The notes under the pieces are model-generated. The model worked only from the letters and a program-made list of their open reading frames with translations. It made no database searches and was not told where the DNA came from. A program made the position numbers and the translations under genes. A stretch of DNA of 64,000 bases from the NCBI GenBank assembly GCA_039822005.1, contig JBCBMZ010000003.1:62001-126000 (forward strand). Reading direction: 5' to 3'. Below, piece after piece: positions 24,865 through 32,772 of the stretch (its first letter is position 1; every line of letters starts with the position of its first letter). Source of the stretch: JBCBDX01 sp039822005. GTDB taxonomy: Bacteria > Pseudomonadota > Alphaproteobacteria > Rhizobiales > Rhizobiaceae.

Positions 24865-26136
24865 ATGGCAAAGCAAGCAAACAGCACATCCGCCAACAAA
24901 AAACGTCCTCCAAAGGTCGCCAAGCCGAAAAACCCCGACGATTTGAAGCGCATTTCAGGTGTCGGTCCGAAGCTGGAAGGCGTCTTGAACGAACTTGGCA
25001 TCTACCGCTTTTCGCAAGTCGCCAAATGGACAAAACCTGAAATTGATTGGGTCGATGAGAATTTGAAATTCAAAGGTCGCATTGAACGCGATGATTGGGT
25101 CAGTCAGTGCCAGGCCTATGATGAGGAAAAGCAGGCTGACAGTGCTGCGCCCAAAGCCGCGGCAAAACCCAAGGCTCCGGCCAGACCGAAAGCAGCAAGC
25201 TCCGCCAAGGCGGCACCCAAACCAAAGGCTGCACCCAAAGCTGAAGCAGCACCCAAGGCGACAGCTGAGCCTGCCAAGAAGACAAGTGTACCGGCTGCCG
25301 GAAAAGCAGCCGCTGCAGCCATGCCGGTAGCCGCCGTTGCAGCGGTCGCGTCAAACGGCACCGATACGGATGTCGACCGTTCAAAAATGACGGTCTCAGA
25401 GACCGATGTTGCTGTCGAAATTAATGACATGCACAAATGGTATGGCGATTTCCACGTGTTGCGTGACATCAACTTGAAAGTCATGCGCGGTGAGCGGATC
25501 GTGATCGCTGGTCCGTCGGGTTCGGGTAAATCCACCATGATCCGTTGCATCAATCGGTTGGAAGAGCATCAGAAGGGCCAGATTGTTGTCGACGGCATTG
25601 AGCTGACCAACGATCTGAAAAAGATTGATGAAGTGCGCCGCGAGGTTGGTATGGTGTTCCAGCACTTCAACCTGTTCCCGCACTTGACCATCTTGGAAAA
25701 CTGCACGCTGGCGCCGATCTGGGTCCGCAAGATGCCGAAAAAGGAAGCTGAGGAGCGCGCGATGCACTTCCTGGAACGTGTGAAAATCCCGGAGCAGGCG
25801 AGCAAATACCCCGGCCAACTTTCAGGCGGTCAGCAGCAACGTGTGGCTATTGCACGGTCGCTTTGTATGAACCCGCGGATCATGCTCTTCGATGAACCAA
25901 CTTCAGCGCTTGACCCTGAAATGATCAAGGAAGTGCTTGATACGATGGTGGGCTTGGCTGAAGAAGGTATGACCATGCTGTGTGTAACGCACGAAATGGG
26001 CTTTGCGCGTCAGGTTGCAAACCGTGTGATCTTTATGGATCAGGGACAAATTGTGGAGCAGAATGTGCCGGATCAGTTCTTCGACAATCCTCAGCATGAG
26101 CGCACAAAATTGTTCTTGAGCCAGATACTGCACTAG
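24865..26136 (+). CDS. aapP: AapP ATPase with N-terminal helix-hairpin-helix module and AKP-rich linker
   Basis: 423 residues, about 165-175 longer than usual AapP. Residues about 25-90 form a helix-hairpin-helix module (DDLKRISGVGPKLE and LKFKGRIERDDWVSQ) like the ones at the C-terminus of rhizobial NuoE and ribosomal protein L21. Residues about 95-165 are an Ala/Lys/Pro-rich linker. The ATPase domain then begins at MTVSETDVAVEIND (Met 175, base 25387), with Walker A GPSGSGKST, signature LSGGQQQRVAIARSL, Walker B IMLFDEPTSALDPE and the His of CVTHEMGFA. AGGAGC lies just upstream of 24865, whereas no clear site precedes 25387, so the long form appears to be the real product. Confidence 0.93.
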   Translation: MAKQANSTSANKKRPPKVAKPKNPDDLKRISGVGPKLEGVLNELGIYRFSQVAKWTKPEIDWVDENLKFKGRIERDDWVSQCQAYDEEKQADSAAPKAAAKPKAPARPKAASSAKAAPKPKAAPKAEAAPKATAEPAKKTSVPAAGKAAAAAMPVAAVAAVASNGTDTDVDRSKMTVSETDVAVEINDMHKWYGDFHVLRDINLKVMRGERIVIAGPSGSGKSTMIRCINRLEEHQKGQIVVDGIELTNDLKKIDEVRREVGMVFQHFNLFPHLTILENCTLAPIWVRKMPKKEAEERAMHFLERVKIPEQASKYPGQLSGGQQQRVAIARSLCMNPRIMLFDEPTSALDPEMIKEVLDTMVGLAEEGMTMLCVTHEMGFARQVANRVIFMDQGQIVEQNVPDQFFDNPQHERTKLFLSQILH

Positions 26137-26149
26137 CTGTTGTAAATGC

Positions 26150-26818
26150 ATGAATTTGTGGCGCCGATTTCTGGTAGGTTTTGTCGGCGCAAGTTTCTTT
26201 TTGATTATGGCGTTGTTTGTCGGCGCTATGCCAATCCAAACGTATGGTTCTGATACTGCCGGTGAGCCGCCAAAACATCGCATTTACGTTCTAAGCAATG
26301 GCTTCCACAGTGATATCGCAGTACCGAAAAACGTCGCACAGCAGATGCTGCCCACTCAGGCTGCGCACTTTCCTGTCGACCACAGCCAGGTAGAATTCTT
26401 TGCGATCGGTTGGGGTTCTAAAACAGCGTTTACCAGCCTGCTTGCGGTTTCGGATTTAACCCTGCCAATCGTAGCAAAGGCACTGGCATTTGATGAAGGC
26501 GTCATCCATGTCACCCCACTGGGCAAGCTCAGTGAAGCACCAGGTATTTATGCAATCGACGTTAGCAATACTCAGCTAAGCCAACTGGGCCTGGCACTGG
26601 GAACCTGGTTTTCAAGCAACGTGCCAATGCGCGGCATTACACAGGGTTTTGGCGACCGATTTTACAAATCCCGTGGCGCGTTCAGTCCGTGGAATACCTG
26701 CAATAGCTGGACGGGCAGAAGACTGCGTGAAGCTGGCGTTGCGATCGGGGTGTGGACGCCGATCACGCAATCGCTTGAGTTCGGATTATCGCGCCATAAG
26801 GCTATTCACGAATGGTAG
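26150..26818 (+). CDS. DUF2459/TIGR02117 family membrane-anchored protein
   Basis: 222 residues. An N-terminal membrane segment (FLVGFVGASFFLIMALFVGA) is followed by a conserved domain with IYVLSNGFHSDIAVPK near residue 45, FFAIGWGSKTAF near 83, and a late segment FSPWNTCNSWTGRRLREAG that resembles a Cys/His hydrolase-like active site. The function of the family is unknown. It starts 13 bases after aapP and may be cotranscribed with it. Its 3' end overlaps the convergent monooxygenase gene by 13 bases. Confidence 0.82.
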   Translation: MNLWRRFLVGFVGASFFLIMALFVGAMPIQTYGSDTAGEPPKHRIYVLSNGFHSDIAVPKNVAQQMLPTQAAHFPVDHSQVEFFAIGWGSKTAFTSLLAVSDLTLPIVAKALAFDEGVIHVTPLGKLSEAPGIYAIDVSNTQLSQLGLALGTWFSSNVPMRGITQGFGDRFYKSRGAFSPWNTCNSWTGRRLREAGVAIGVWTPITQSLEFGLSRHKAIHEW

Positions 26819-27912
26819 GCGTAAATCCAGTCCTGCCGCGCCAAGAGCCGTTCGGCGCCAAGAGCTGACATAACAAGATTACGGGCAGAGGCTTGGGGTC
26901 CGGCGAGATGGTAAATCCAACGGTTTCGTAGTGCCAAATTAGCGACGGCCTCGGCACGCTCCTTGCGCCTTTTGTGCCATGCCGACAGGTCGGTAGCGAT
27001 TTCGTCTTTCGTTGTGATCGCGGCCGCCAACGAACATGCGTCCTCGATTGCCATCGCCCCTCCCTGCGCCGCAAAAGGGAGCATCGCGTGTGCAGCATCA
27101 CCAATCAGAGCAATTCGACCTTTTGTCCAGCTTTGCAGCGGGGCTACGCCGCTCAATGGCCAGTCCAGCCAATCCCCGATTTTCAAAATGGAGGTTATTG
27201 CGCCGTGCCATCGCGCGAACCCATCAACAGGGTGGGAGCCATCCGGCAGGATGGCGACGGCATTGAGTTCCTTACCCGATGCAATGGGGTAGGTCACCAA
27301 ATGTGCGTTTCTGCCCAAACACAAGCATGTCCTTTCGCGCGCAAAAAAGTCCGGCCTTTGGTCCATCGACAATGTTGTGCGCCAAGCAACAAGACCGCTT
27401 GGTTTGGCATGGACGCCAAACAACTGCCGACGAACTGTTGAGTTGACCCCATCGGCAGCGACCACAAAATCAAAACCGTCTTGGCCGACGCGTACACTAT
27501 CGTCGAGCTCGTTTATCAAGCCAATCTGTGAACCCAAGTGGATCTTGATATTGGACTGACGTTTACAGGCTTCGGCTAAAATACGCTGTAAATCGGCGCG
27601 ATGAACCACATAATAGGGCGCGCCATAGCGCCGTTCCGCAGTCTTACCCAAAGGGATCGATGCTATCGCTTTACCGACGGCTCCACTGAAAACATCAATG
27701 GAACGTGGCGCGCTAGCAACCGCATTCAACGCTGAGGAGAGGCCCAAATCAACAAGTGGTTTGACGGCGTTGGGTGAAAGCTGAATTCCTGCACCGACTT
27801 CTTCAAGGGCAGGGGCACGTTCATGAAGTGTAATCTTGTGTCCGCGTTTTGAAAGCGCAAGCGCACATGTAAGGCCGGCAATGCCGCCACCAACAACGCC
27901 GACATGGAGCAT
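26806..27912 (-). CDS. FAD-dependent monooxygenase (salicylate hydroxylase-like)
   Basis: 368 residues of the group A flavoprotein hydroxylases. N-terminal dinucleotide-binding motif GVVGGGIAGLTCALAL, the LHERAP segment, the DG motif in FVVAADGVNSTVRR near residue 160, and the second FAD motif GRIALIGDAAHAMLPFAAQGGAMAIEDA near 275 are all present. Such enzymes hydroxylate aromatic or other ring substrates using NAD(P)H; this one cannot be assigned a substrate. ATG at 27912 is preferred; a TTG three codons upstream abuts the zinc-finger gene. Confidence 0.88.
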   Translation of the reverse strand: MLHVGVVGGGIAGLTCALALSKRGHKITLHERAPALEEVGAGIQLSPNAVKPLVDLGLSSALNAVASAPRSIDVFSGAVGKAIASIPLGKTAERRYGAPYYVVHRADLQRILAEACKRQSNIKIHLGSQIGLINELDDSVRVGQDGFDFVVAADGVNSTVRRQLFGVHAKPSGLVAWRTTLSMDQRPDFFARERTCLCLGRNAHLVTYPIASGKELNAVAILPDGSHPVDGFARWHGAITSILKIGDWLDWPLSGVAPLQSWTKGRIALIGDAAHAMLPFAAQGGAMAIEDACSLAAAITTKDEIATDLSAWHKRRKERAEAVANLALRNRWIYHLAGPQASARNLVMSALGAERLLARQDWIYAYHS

Positions 27913-27921
27913 CGAACTCAA

Positions 27922-28179
27922 TCAGGCAGCCTGATGCGCGTCAAAAAAGCAGTTCGGCGGCATAGTTTCGTGCGCCGCCAGTTCAGGGTTGTAAACATAA
28001 AGCGTCGAACAATAGGGGCATACGATCTGGTTCTCATCGCCCATATCCAGATAGACATGCGGATGATCATAGGGTGGCGTCGCGCCCACGCACATGAACT
28101 CCTTGACGCCGATTTCGATGCGCTCATGGCCTTCATCGTTTTTAAAATGTGGGGTGCCTGCATGTTGCGCCAAGATCAT
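27922..28179 (-). CDS. Zinc-finger domain protein (zf-CHCC, NDUFS6-like)
   Basis: About 85 residues. The pattern GVKEFMCVGATPPYDHPHVYLDMG followed by CPYCSTLYVYN is the alphaproteobacterial CHCC zinc-finger family, in which one Cys, one or two His and a CxxC pair bind zinc. The family is related to the accessory complex I subunit NDUFS6. The start is uncertain: Met at 28179 (GGAG nearby) or one 12 residues upstream at 28215. It lies 9 bases before the monooxygenase gene and is probably cotranscribed. Confidence 0.82.
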   Translation of the reverse strand: MILAQHAGTPHFKNDEGHERIEIGVKEFMCVGATPPYDHPHVYLDMGDENQIVCPYCSTLYVYNPELAAHETMPPNCFFDAHQAA

Positions 28180-28272
28180 TCTCCGTCCGCTTCGTGTTGG
28201 CTGACAGGTAGCCAAATGCGCACAAAATATCTAGACGTCTTTCGACGCTTTGACCGATGATTTGGGTGGGAC

Positions 28273-29025
28273 ATGGACGAGTTTGTGCGCGATGGAGTGA
28301 AGATTGTGTTTTTTGATGAAGGACCCGACGATGCTATTCCTGTCCTTTGCATCCACGGTTTTGCCTCCAACAAAACAGTCAATTGGGTCGGTCCCGGCTG
28401 GGTTGATACACTCAAAGGTGCAGGCTATCGGGTTATCGCCCATGACAATCGTGGGCATGGGAATAGCGACAAGCCCCATACGCCCAAAAACTATACGCCC
28501 GAAGTCATGGCTGATGATGCATCAGCTCTGCTCGATCATCTTGGCATCGCTTCTGCCCATGTGATCGGCTATTCCATGGGCGCGCGCATTGCCGCGTTTA
28601 TGGCGCTCCGACACCCGCAAAGGGTCCGCAAACTGGTGTTTGGAGGCTTGGGCGTTGGAATGGTTGAAGGCGTAGGCGATTGGGACCCGATTGCCGATGC
28701 GCTTTTGGCGCCGTCACTCAATGATGTGACGCACGAACGTGGTCGGATGTTCCGCGCTTTTGCCGATCAGACCGGGAGTGACCGGATTGCTCTTGCGGCC
28801 TGCATAAGCGCTTCGCGCACTTTGTTGACGCCGGCACAGATAGCCCGGATATCAACGAAAACGCTCATTGCGGTTGGCACAAAGGACGACATTGCCGGTG
28901 CACCACAGCCTTTAGCCGATATGATGACTGATGCGAGTGCCCTTGATATCAAAGGGCGCGATCACATGTTGGCCGTCGGAGACAAGCTGTTCAAAGAGGC
29001 TGTTCTGGCGCTTTTTTCCGAGTAA
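28273..29025 (+). CDS. Alpha/beta-fold hydrolase
   Basis: 250 residues. HGFASNK oxyanion segment near residue 37, DNRGHGNSDKP near 68, nucleophile Ser in IGYSMGAR near 108, an Asp in VGTKDDI near 205, and the catalytic His in GRDHMLAVGD near 232 complete the triad. The substrate is not evident from sequence. It is divergent from the zinc-finger gene and precedes cysE by about 100 bases. Confidence 0.88.
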   Translation: MDEFVRDGVKIVFFDEGPDDAIPVLCIHGFASNKTVNWVGPGWVDTLKGAGYRVIAHDNRGHGNSDKPHTPKNYTPEVMADDASALLDHLGIASAHVIGYSMGARIAAFMALRHPQRVRKLVFGGLGVGMVEGVGDWDPIADALLAPSLNDVTHERGRMFRAFADQTGSDRIALAACISASRTLLTPAQIARISTKTLIAVGTKDDIAGAPQPLADMMTDASALDIKGRDHMLAVGDKLFKEAVLALFSE

Positions 29026-29131
29026 CTTGATTTGAAGTGATTGCAAAGTGCATCGTTTGCTCGAAATTCATGTTTGATAATTACGCAAAGCCGCTTATCT
29101 GGTTTTCACAGGGGCAAACAGGAGGCGCAAA

Positions 29132-29947
29132 ATGCCTGAGATGACCGCCAAACGTTCCGAGCACGCGCAAACGGATAAAATCGATCCGATTTGGGCGAAC
29201 ATTCGCGCCGATGCGCAGCAAGCATTGGAAAGCGAGCCGGTTTTGGGGGCCTTGCTCCATACATGTGTGACAGCGCAAGACAGTCTCGAAGCAGCGGTTG
29301 CACACCGTGTGTCCGAGCGGTTGGACCATAGCGATGTGTCTGCCGATGCCATTCGTCAGGCGTTCCAACAGATGATCGCTGCCGACCCGTCGTTTTCGCG
29401 CGCAGTGCGTGTAGATTTGCAGGCAGTTTTTGACCGCGACCCGGCATGCATGCGTTATCTGGAGCCATTGCTCTATTTTAAAGGCTTTCATGCGATCCAG
29501 TCTCACCGGTTGGCGCACTGGCTACACAAACAAGGTCGGCGTGATTTTGCGCAATATCTGCAGAGCCGTTCTTCCATGGTTTTCCAGACAGACATCAATC
29601 CGGCAGCGCCATTTGGTGTCGGTATATTCCTCGATCACGCCACTGGTTTTGTGGTCGGCGAGACAGCAGCTGTTGGGGATAATGTTTCGATCCTGCACGG
29701 TGTTACATTGGGTGGCACAGGCAAAGAGGGCGCAGATCGCCACCCAAAAATCGGCGATGATGTCCTGATTGGCGCCGGTGCTAAAATACTGGGCAACATC
29801 AGCATTGGCGCATGCAGCAAAGTTGCGGCCGGATCCGTGGTGTTGAATGATGTGCCGCCAAGAAAAACAGTTGCCGGTGTGCCAGCTAAGATCGTAGGCG
29901 AAGCGGGGTGCAATCAACCATCACGCGCTATGAACCAGCTTCTATAA
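29132..29947 (+). CDS. cysE: Serine O-acetyltransferase
   Basis: 271 residues, typical CysE length. An alpha-helical N-terminal domain (IWANIRADAQQALESEPVLGALLH) is followed by a left-handed beta-helix of hexapeptide repeats with the catalytic region GIFLDHATGFVVGETAAVGDNVSILHGVTLGGTGK and DRHPKIGDDVLIGAGAKILG. It makes O-acetylserine for cysteine synthesis, using acetyl-CoA. It is followed by a DUF3126 gene, a pairing common in Hyphomicrobiales. Confidence 0.96.
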   Translation: MPEMTAKRSEHAQTDKIDPIWANIRADAQQALESEPVLGALLHTCVTAQDSLEAAVAHRVSERLDHSDVSADAIRQAFQQMIAADPSFSRAVRVDLQAVFDRDPACMRYLEPLLYFKGFHAIQSHRLAHWLHKQGRRDFAQYLQSRSSMVFQTDINPAAPFGVGIFLDHATGFVVGETAAVGDNVSILHGVTLGGTGKEGADRHPKIGDDVLIGAGAKILGNISIGACSKVAAGSVVLNDVPPRKTVAGVPAKIVGEAGCNQPSRAMNQLL

Positions 29948-29978
29948 TGGACGGACGGCAAGTCCGGAGGGGAAAAAA

Positions 29979-30194
29979 ATGACAGCAGAAGAACTGTCCA
30001 AACTGACTAAGTTTTTCAAAAACACATTCGGTCAAGACAACTTGGCCGTAAAGGCGCGGCCGAAACTGGCTGATTCCGCCGAGCTTTATCTTGGTGAAGA
30101 GTTTCTTGGCGTCGTTACAAGGATCGAGGACGAAGGCGAGGTCTCCTATGACCTCTCCATGTCCATCCTCGATTTTGATCTGGAAGACCTTTAG
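29979..30194 (+). CDS. DUF3126 family small protein
   Basis: 71 residues, acidic, matching the DUF3126 family in length and pattern (LTKFFKNTFG, YLGEEFLGVVTRIEDEGEVSY, LDFDLEDL). Function is unknown. GGAGGGG precedes the ATG. It is probably cotranscribed with cysE and overlaps the convergent gene by four bases. Confidence 0.88.
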   Translation: MTAEELSKLTKFFKNTFGQDNLAVKARPKLADSAELYLGEEFLGVVTRIEDEGEVSYDLSMSILDFDLEDL

Positions 30195-30940
30195 CCAGCC
30201 TCTAGCAGGAAGCTTTTCAGGGTTCTATCCAGCCAAAGCTGGAAGCTGCGCCAATCATTCAGTTGACCGCGCTCAAAACGCACACGGGCAACGCCTGAAA
30301 CGCCCACAAAGCTGTCCAACTCGCAAGGGTGGAGAAGCACTTCCTCCGCCTTTTCGGCTTGGCAGCGCGCGACAAAGGCCGGTTCACTACCCGGTCCAGA
30401 ACTGATTGAGTATACCAGTGTCTCGTCGATAAACCCATATTGTGCATCAAGCTCAGCCTCAAAAAGGCCGCCCGCTATTTGCACAACGCTCTGGTCGACG
30501 AGCGCGCGCGATAATGCGGGACGAAAGCGCGATTGCATATCAAGCAGTGAATGACGCTGGGACAATCCGATCAAGACAGTGTTGACCATGTCAGGATCAG
30601 TCGATGCGAACTCTGCGAGGCGCGCCGGACTATAACCTTCGCCACTGGGCCAATGTACGATCAATTCAACGCGGCCCGATATCCCCGCTGTTCGCTGCCC
30701 GCGATGTCGTACCATGTTTTCTGGAATGGAGTAGACGTCATTGCCAATCACGATTTGAACAGGATTTGGATCGGTGCTAAAGCCAACCGACCGCATCGGA
30801 CCCTTGCCAAAATAGGCGAGAGCCAGAAGCGAAAGTGTCAAAATCCCGAGAGTGCCAAACAAAAGCAATGCATTCCAAGTGGCGGCCACAAAGCCCCCGT
30901 GTGGGTTTTCATTTACGGTGTTTGAAATAGACGCAGCCAT
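30191..30940 (-). CDS. Hypothetical single-pass membrane protein
   Basis: 249 residues, not recognised. A cytoplasmic N-terminal tail of about 25 residues is followed by one membrane span (LLLFGTLGILTLSLLALAYFG, about residues 27-47) and a soluble, probably periplasmic domain of about 190 residues. Two Cys lie near residues 199 and 207 (ARCQAEK, HPCELD) and could form a disulfide. The stop is four bases inside the DUF3126 gene. It has good codon use and a clear start. Confidence 0.75.
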   Translation of the reverse strand: MAASISNTVNENPHGGFVAATWNALLLFGTLGILTLSLLALAYFGKGPMRSVGFSTDPNPVQIVIGNDVYSIPENMVRHRGQRTAGISGRVELIVHWPSGEGYSPARLAEFASTDPDMVNTVLIGLSQRHSLLDMQSRFRPALSRALVDQSVVQIAGGLFEAELDAQYGFIDETLVYSISSGPGSEPAFVARCQAEKAEEVLLHPCELDSFVGVSGVARVRFERGQLNDWRSFQLWLDRTLKSFLLEAG

Positions 30941-30988
30941 TAACCCTGTGACCAGCTTGTTGTTTTGGGGAATTTAAAAAGGCACGCC

Positions 30989-31008
30989 TTACGGTTAATG
31001 TTCCGTAA
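30989..31008. promoter_or_regulatory. Inverted repeat in a divergent promoter region
   Basis: TTACGG-N8-CCGTAA, perfect 6-base arms, lies between two divergent membrane-protein genes, only 15 bases before the ATG at 31023. It may be an operator or an RNA hairpin in the leader; sequence alone does not decide. Confidence 0.35.
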
Positions 31009-31022
31009 ACAGGGTGGGTCAA

Positions 31023-31337
31023 ATGTTGATAGCGATGCTGGTATATCCGGTCACGGGATTTGCGGTCGCCTTTTGCTTGTACTTTCTACATGCGGCCTGG
31101 CAGGGTTGGCAGGTCGATTTCTCGCCGTACGCGGTAAATGCACATGGGATTGTGGCATCTGTCGTTTGGTTTGCGCTCGTTGGGCCGATTGTATGCGCCC
31201 GTATTGCCCATCTACAATTGATCGATGCAGAACAACCTAGCACGATCGGCGCGATTTTTGGCTTCGCAATCACACTTTTCTGGGCAGCCATGTTGGGTAT
31301 GCTATGTCAGGAGTTGAGCCATATAGCATTGGTTTGA
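31023..31337 (+). CDS. Hypothetical small integral membrane protein
   Basis: 104 residues from the ATG at 31023 (a GTG three codons upstream is possible). Three hydrophobic segments are visible: LIAMLVYPVTGFAVAFCLYF, GIVASVVWFALVGPIVCA and IFGFAITLFWAAMLGML. Small proteins like this are common in Hyphomicrobiales, but I do not recognise a function. It precedes the gamma-carbonic anhydrase gene by 26 bases and may be cotranscribed. Confidence 0.7.
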   Translation: MLIAMLVYPVTGFAVAFCLYFLHAAWQGWQVDFSPYAVNAHGIVASVVWFALVGPIVCARIAHLQLIDAEQPSTIGAIFGFAITLFWAAMLGMLCQELSHIALV

Positions 31338-31363
31338 TCGGTCAGGCCGGGAGATTATGCACC

Positions 31364-31891
31364 ATGACCCACTACGCCCTTGATGGAGTTGAACCGAGAG
31401 ATTTGGATGGCGGCCCGGCATTTATCGCACCCAGCGCTGAGGTTATTGGCCATATCATTATGCACGAGGATTCCAGTCTATGGTTTGGCGCGGTTTTACG
31501 AGGGGATAATGAGCCCATTGAAATTGGCAGGCGCTCAAACATTCAAGAACATTGTGTGCTGCACACAGACATGGGATTCCCATTGTTCGTCGGCGATGAT
31601 TGCACCGTCGGACACCGTGCCATTCTTCACGGTTGCACAATTGGCGACAATTGCCTGATTGGGATGGGGGCCATCATCTTAAATGGCGCCAAGATCGGCC
31701 CCAATTCGCTGGTAGGAGCGGGCGCACTTGTCACAGAAGGCAAGGTTTTTCCGGAAAACAGCCTGATCGTGGGGTCTCCTGCACGTGTCATCCGGACAAT
31801 GGATGAAAACGCCGTTGCCCAATTAAAAACATCGGCTGCGCACTATGTCGAAAACGCGAGGCGTTTTTCAGCCAACCTCACCGAAATATAA
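31364..31891 (+). CDS. Gamma-carbonic anhydrase family protein
   Basis: 175 residues forming a left-handed beta-helix of hexapeptide repeats. The family metal ligands are in HCVLHTDMG (His) and VGHRAILHGCTIGDNCLIGMGAIILNG (two His); WFGAVLRGDNEPI and the C-terminal helix with GSPARVIR are also typical. Related proteins such as YrdA/CaiE-like hexapeptide proteins bind zinc or iron. The start at 31364 is chosen because GGGAG precedes it; a longer frame from 31304 lies inside the preceding gene. Confidence 0.9.
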   Translation: MTHYALDGVEPRDLDGGPAFIAPSAEVIGHIIMHEDSSLWFGAVLRGDNEPIEIGRRSNIQEHCVLHTDMGFPLFVGDDCTVGHRAILHGCTIGDNCLIGMGAIILNGAKIGPNSLVGAGALVTEGKVFPENSLIVGSPARVIRTMDENAVAQLKTSAAHYVENARRFSANLTEI

Positions 31892-31910
31892 TTCGCTATT
31901 TGCCAAAACC

Positions 31911-31946
31911 CTAAAAAGTGAGCCGACTTCCATAGGAAGCCGGCTC
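31911..31946 (-). terminator. Rho-independent terminator of the BTLCP gene
   Basis: Read on the minus strand: a 12-bp stem GAGCCGGCTTCC / GGAAGTCGGCTC (one G-U pair) with a 3-base loop, then ACTTTTTA. The wobble pair is allowed only in the minus-strand RNA, where the T-run also lies, so it serves the minus-strand gene rather than the gamma-carbonic anhydrase gene. Confidence 0.7.
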
Positions 31947-31947
31947 G

Positions 31948-31988
31948 TACCCGGTCTGGGGATGGGTGGGTAGGGACTCGACCGGGTA
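31948..31988. other. Hairpin with G-quadruplex motif (+) / C-rich loop (-)
   Basis: Perfect 9-bp arms TACCCGGTC (31948-31956) and GACCGGGTA (31980-31988) enclose a 23-base loop. On the plus strand the loop contains GGGG-AT-GGG-T-GGG-TA-GGG (31958-31975), a canonical four-tract G-quadruplex motif with very short loops. On the minus strand the loop is a run of C tracts and precedes the terminator. It lies between convergent genes and codes for nothing. Confidence 0.65.
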
Positions 31989-31996
31989 TCTGTGTT

Positions 31997-32608
31997 CTAT
32001 CGCACACTCGCAACTGACATCCGGTGATCGCTGATATTGACCCAGCGCCCGGCGTGTTTTGATGATTGGCGTTTGAGAAACGTGTATGGCGTGTCTTCCC
32101 ACGCTTTGATTTCACTTGTCAGATTGTCGAGTATGAAGTCGCCATGATCCGTACGCACGGTAAGAACAGCATGACCTTCTCCGTTTCTTTGGCGCACAAC
32201 GGTGATCAACAAGTTTGAAGCCTCAATGCCCCGTTGCATCAGCATATGGCGTTTGAGCAGAACAAAATCTTCGCAATCGCCGACAGATGTCGGGTAGGAC
32301 CATAGTTCCTCGCGACCCCAAATTTGCATGTCGGTTTTGGGAATGACCGTGGAATTGATTTGATTGTTGATGGAAACCATCGCCTGCCAATCGCCGCGAT
32401 TTAACCGGTGCGGGCCCTTATTGCGCGTTGAACGGCATTCGCGGGGCGCATTCTTGCAAAATTCATAATGCCCGACCGGCTGCGTAGTTCGGCCTGCCAC
32501 TTCCATGAATGAACGCGAATGGGCTGACGAAGCGGTAAGGGCGAGTGATACCACTGCCACTAGTACGCCTGCCTTGTAGTCCCAAACCCCGAAAAGCTTT
32601 TCCGCCAT
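31997..32608 (-). CDS. Bacterial transglutaminase-like cysteine peptidase (BTLCP, LapG-like)
   Basis: 203 residues. An N-terminal signal-like hydrophobic segment (GVLVAVVSLALTASSAHS, cleavage near 31) exports it. The catalytic Cys is in SVGDCEDFVLLKR near residue 112, the His in GEGHAVLTV near 148 and the Asp in ILDNL near 163, a complete triad. LapG-type relatives cleave surface adhesins under c-di-GMP control via LapD. No LapD is nearby, but a tandem PilZ protein lies just upstream on the same strand, as in many relatives. Confidence 0.88.
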   Translation of the reverse strand: MAEKLFGVWDYKAGVLVAVVSLALTASSAHSRSFMEVAGRTTQPVGHYEFCKNAPRECRSTRNKGPHRLNRGDWQAMVSINNQINSTVIPKTDMQIWGREELWSYPTSVGDCEDFVLLKRHMLMQRGIEASNLLITVVRQRNGEGHAVLTVRTDHGDFILDNLTSEIKAWEDTPYTFLKRQSSKHAGRWVNISDHRMSVASVR

Positions 32609-32772
32609 AACCCGATCTCCCGTAGGAGCACCATGACAGACAGAGATTGCTGCGACGTGGAAATTGGAAGCGCAATTTAATCAGCAATTGCAGATAGTTA
32701 GATGAGAAATTGATTTGTATTTGTATAAAAATTTAGCCAAGGTCGTAAACGGAAGCTGGACGAGGGGGGCGC

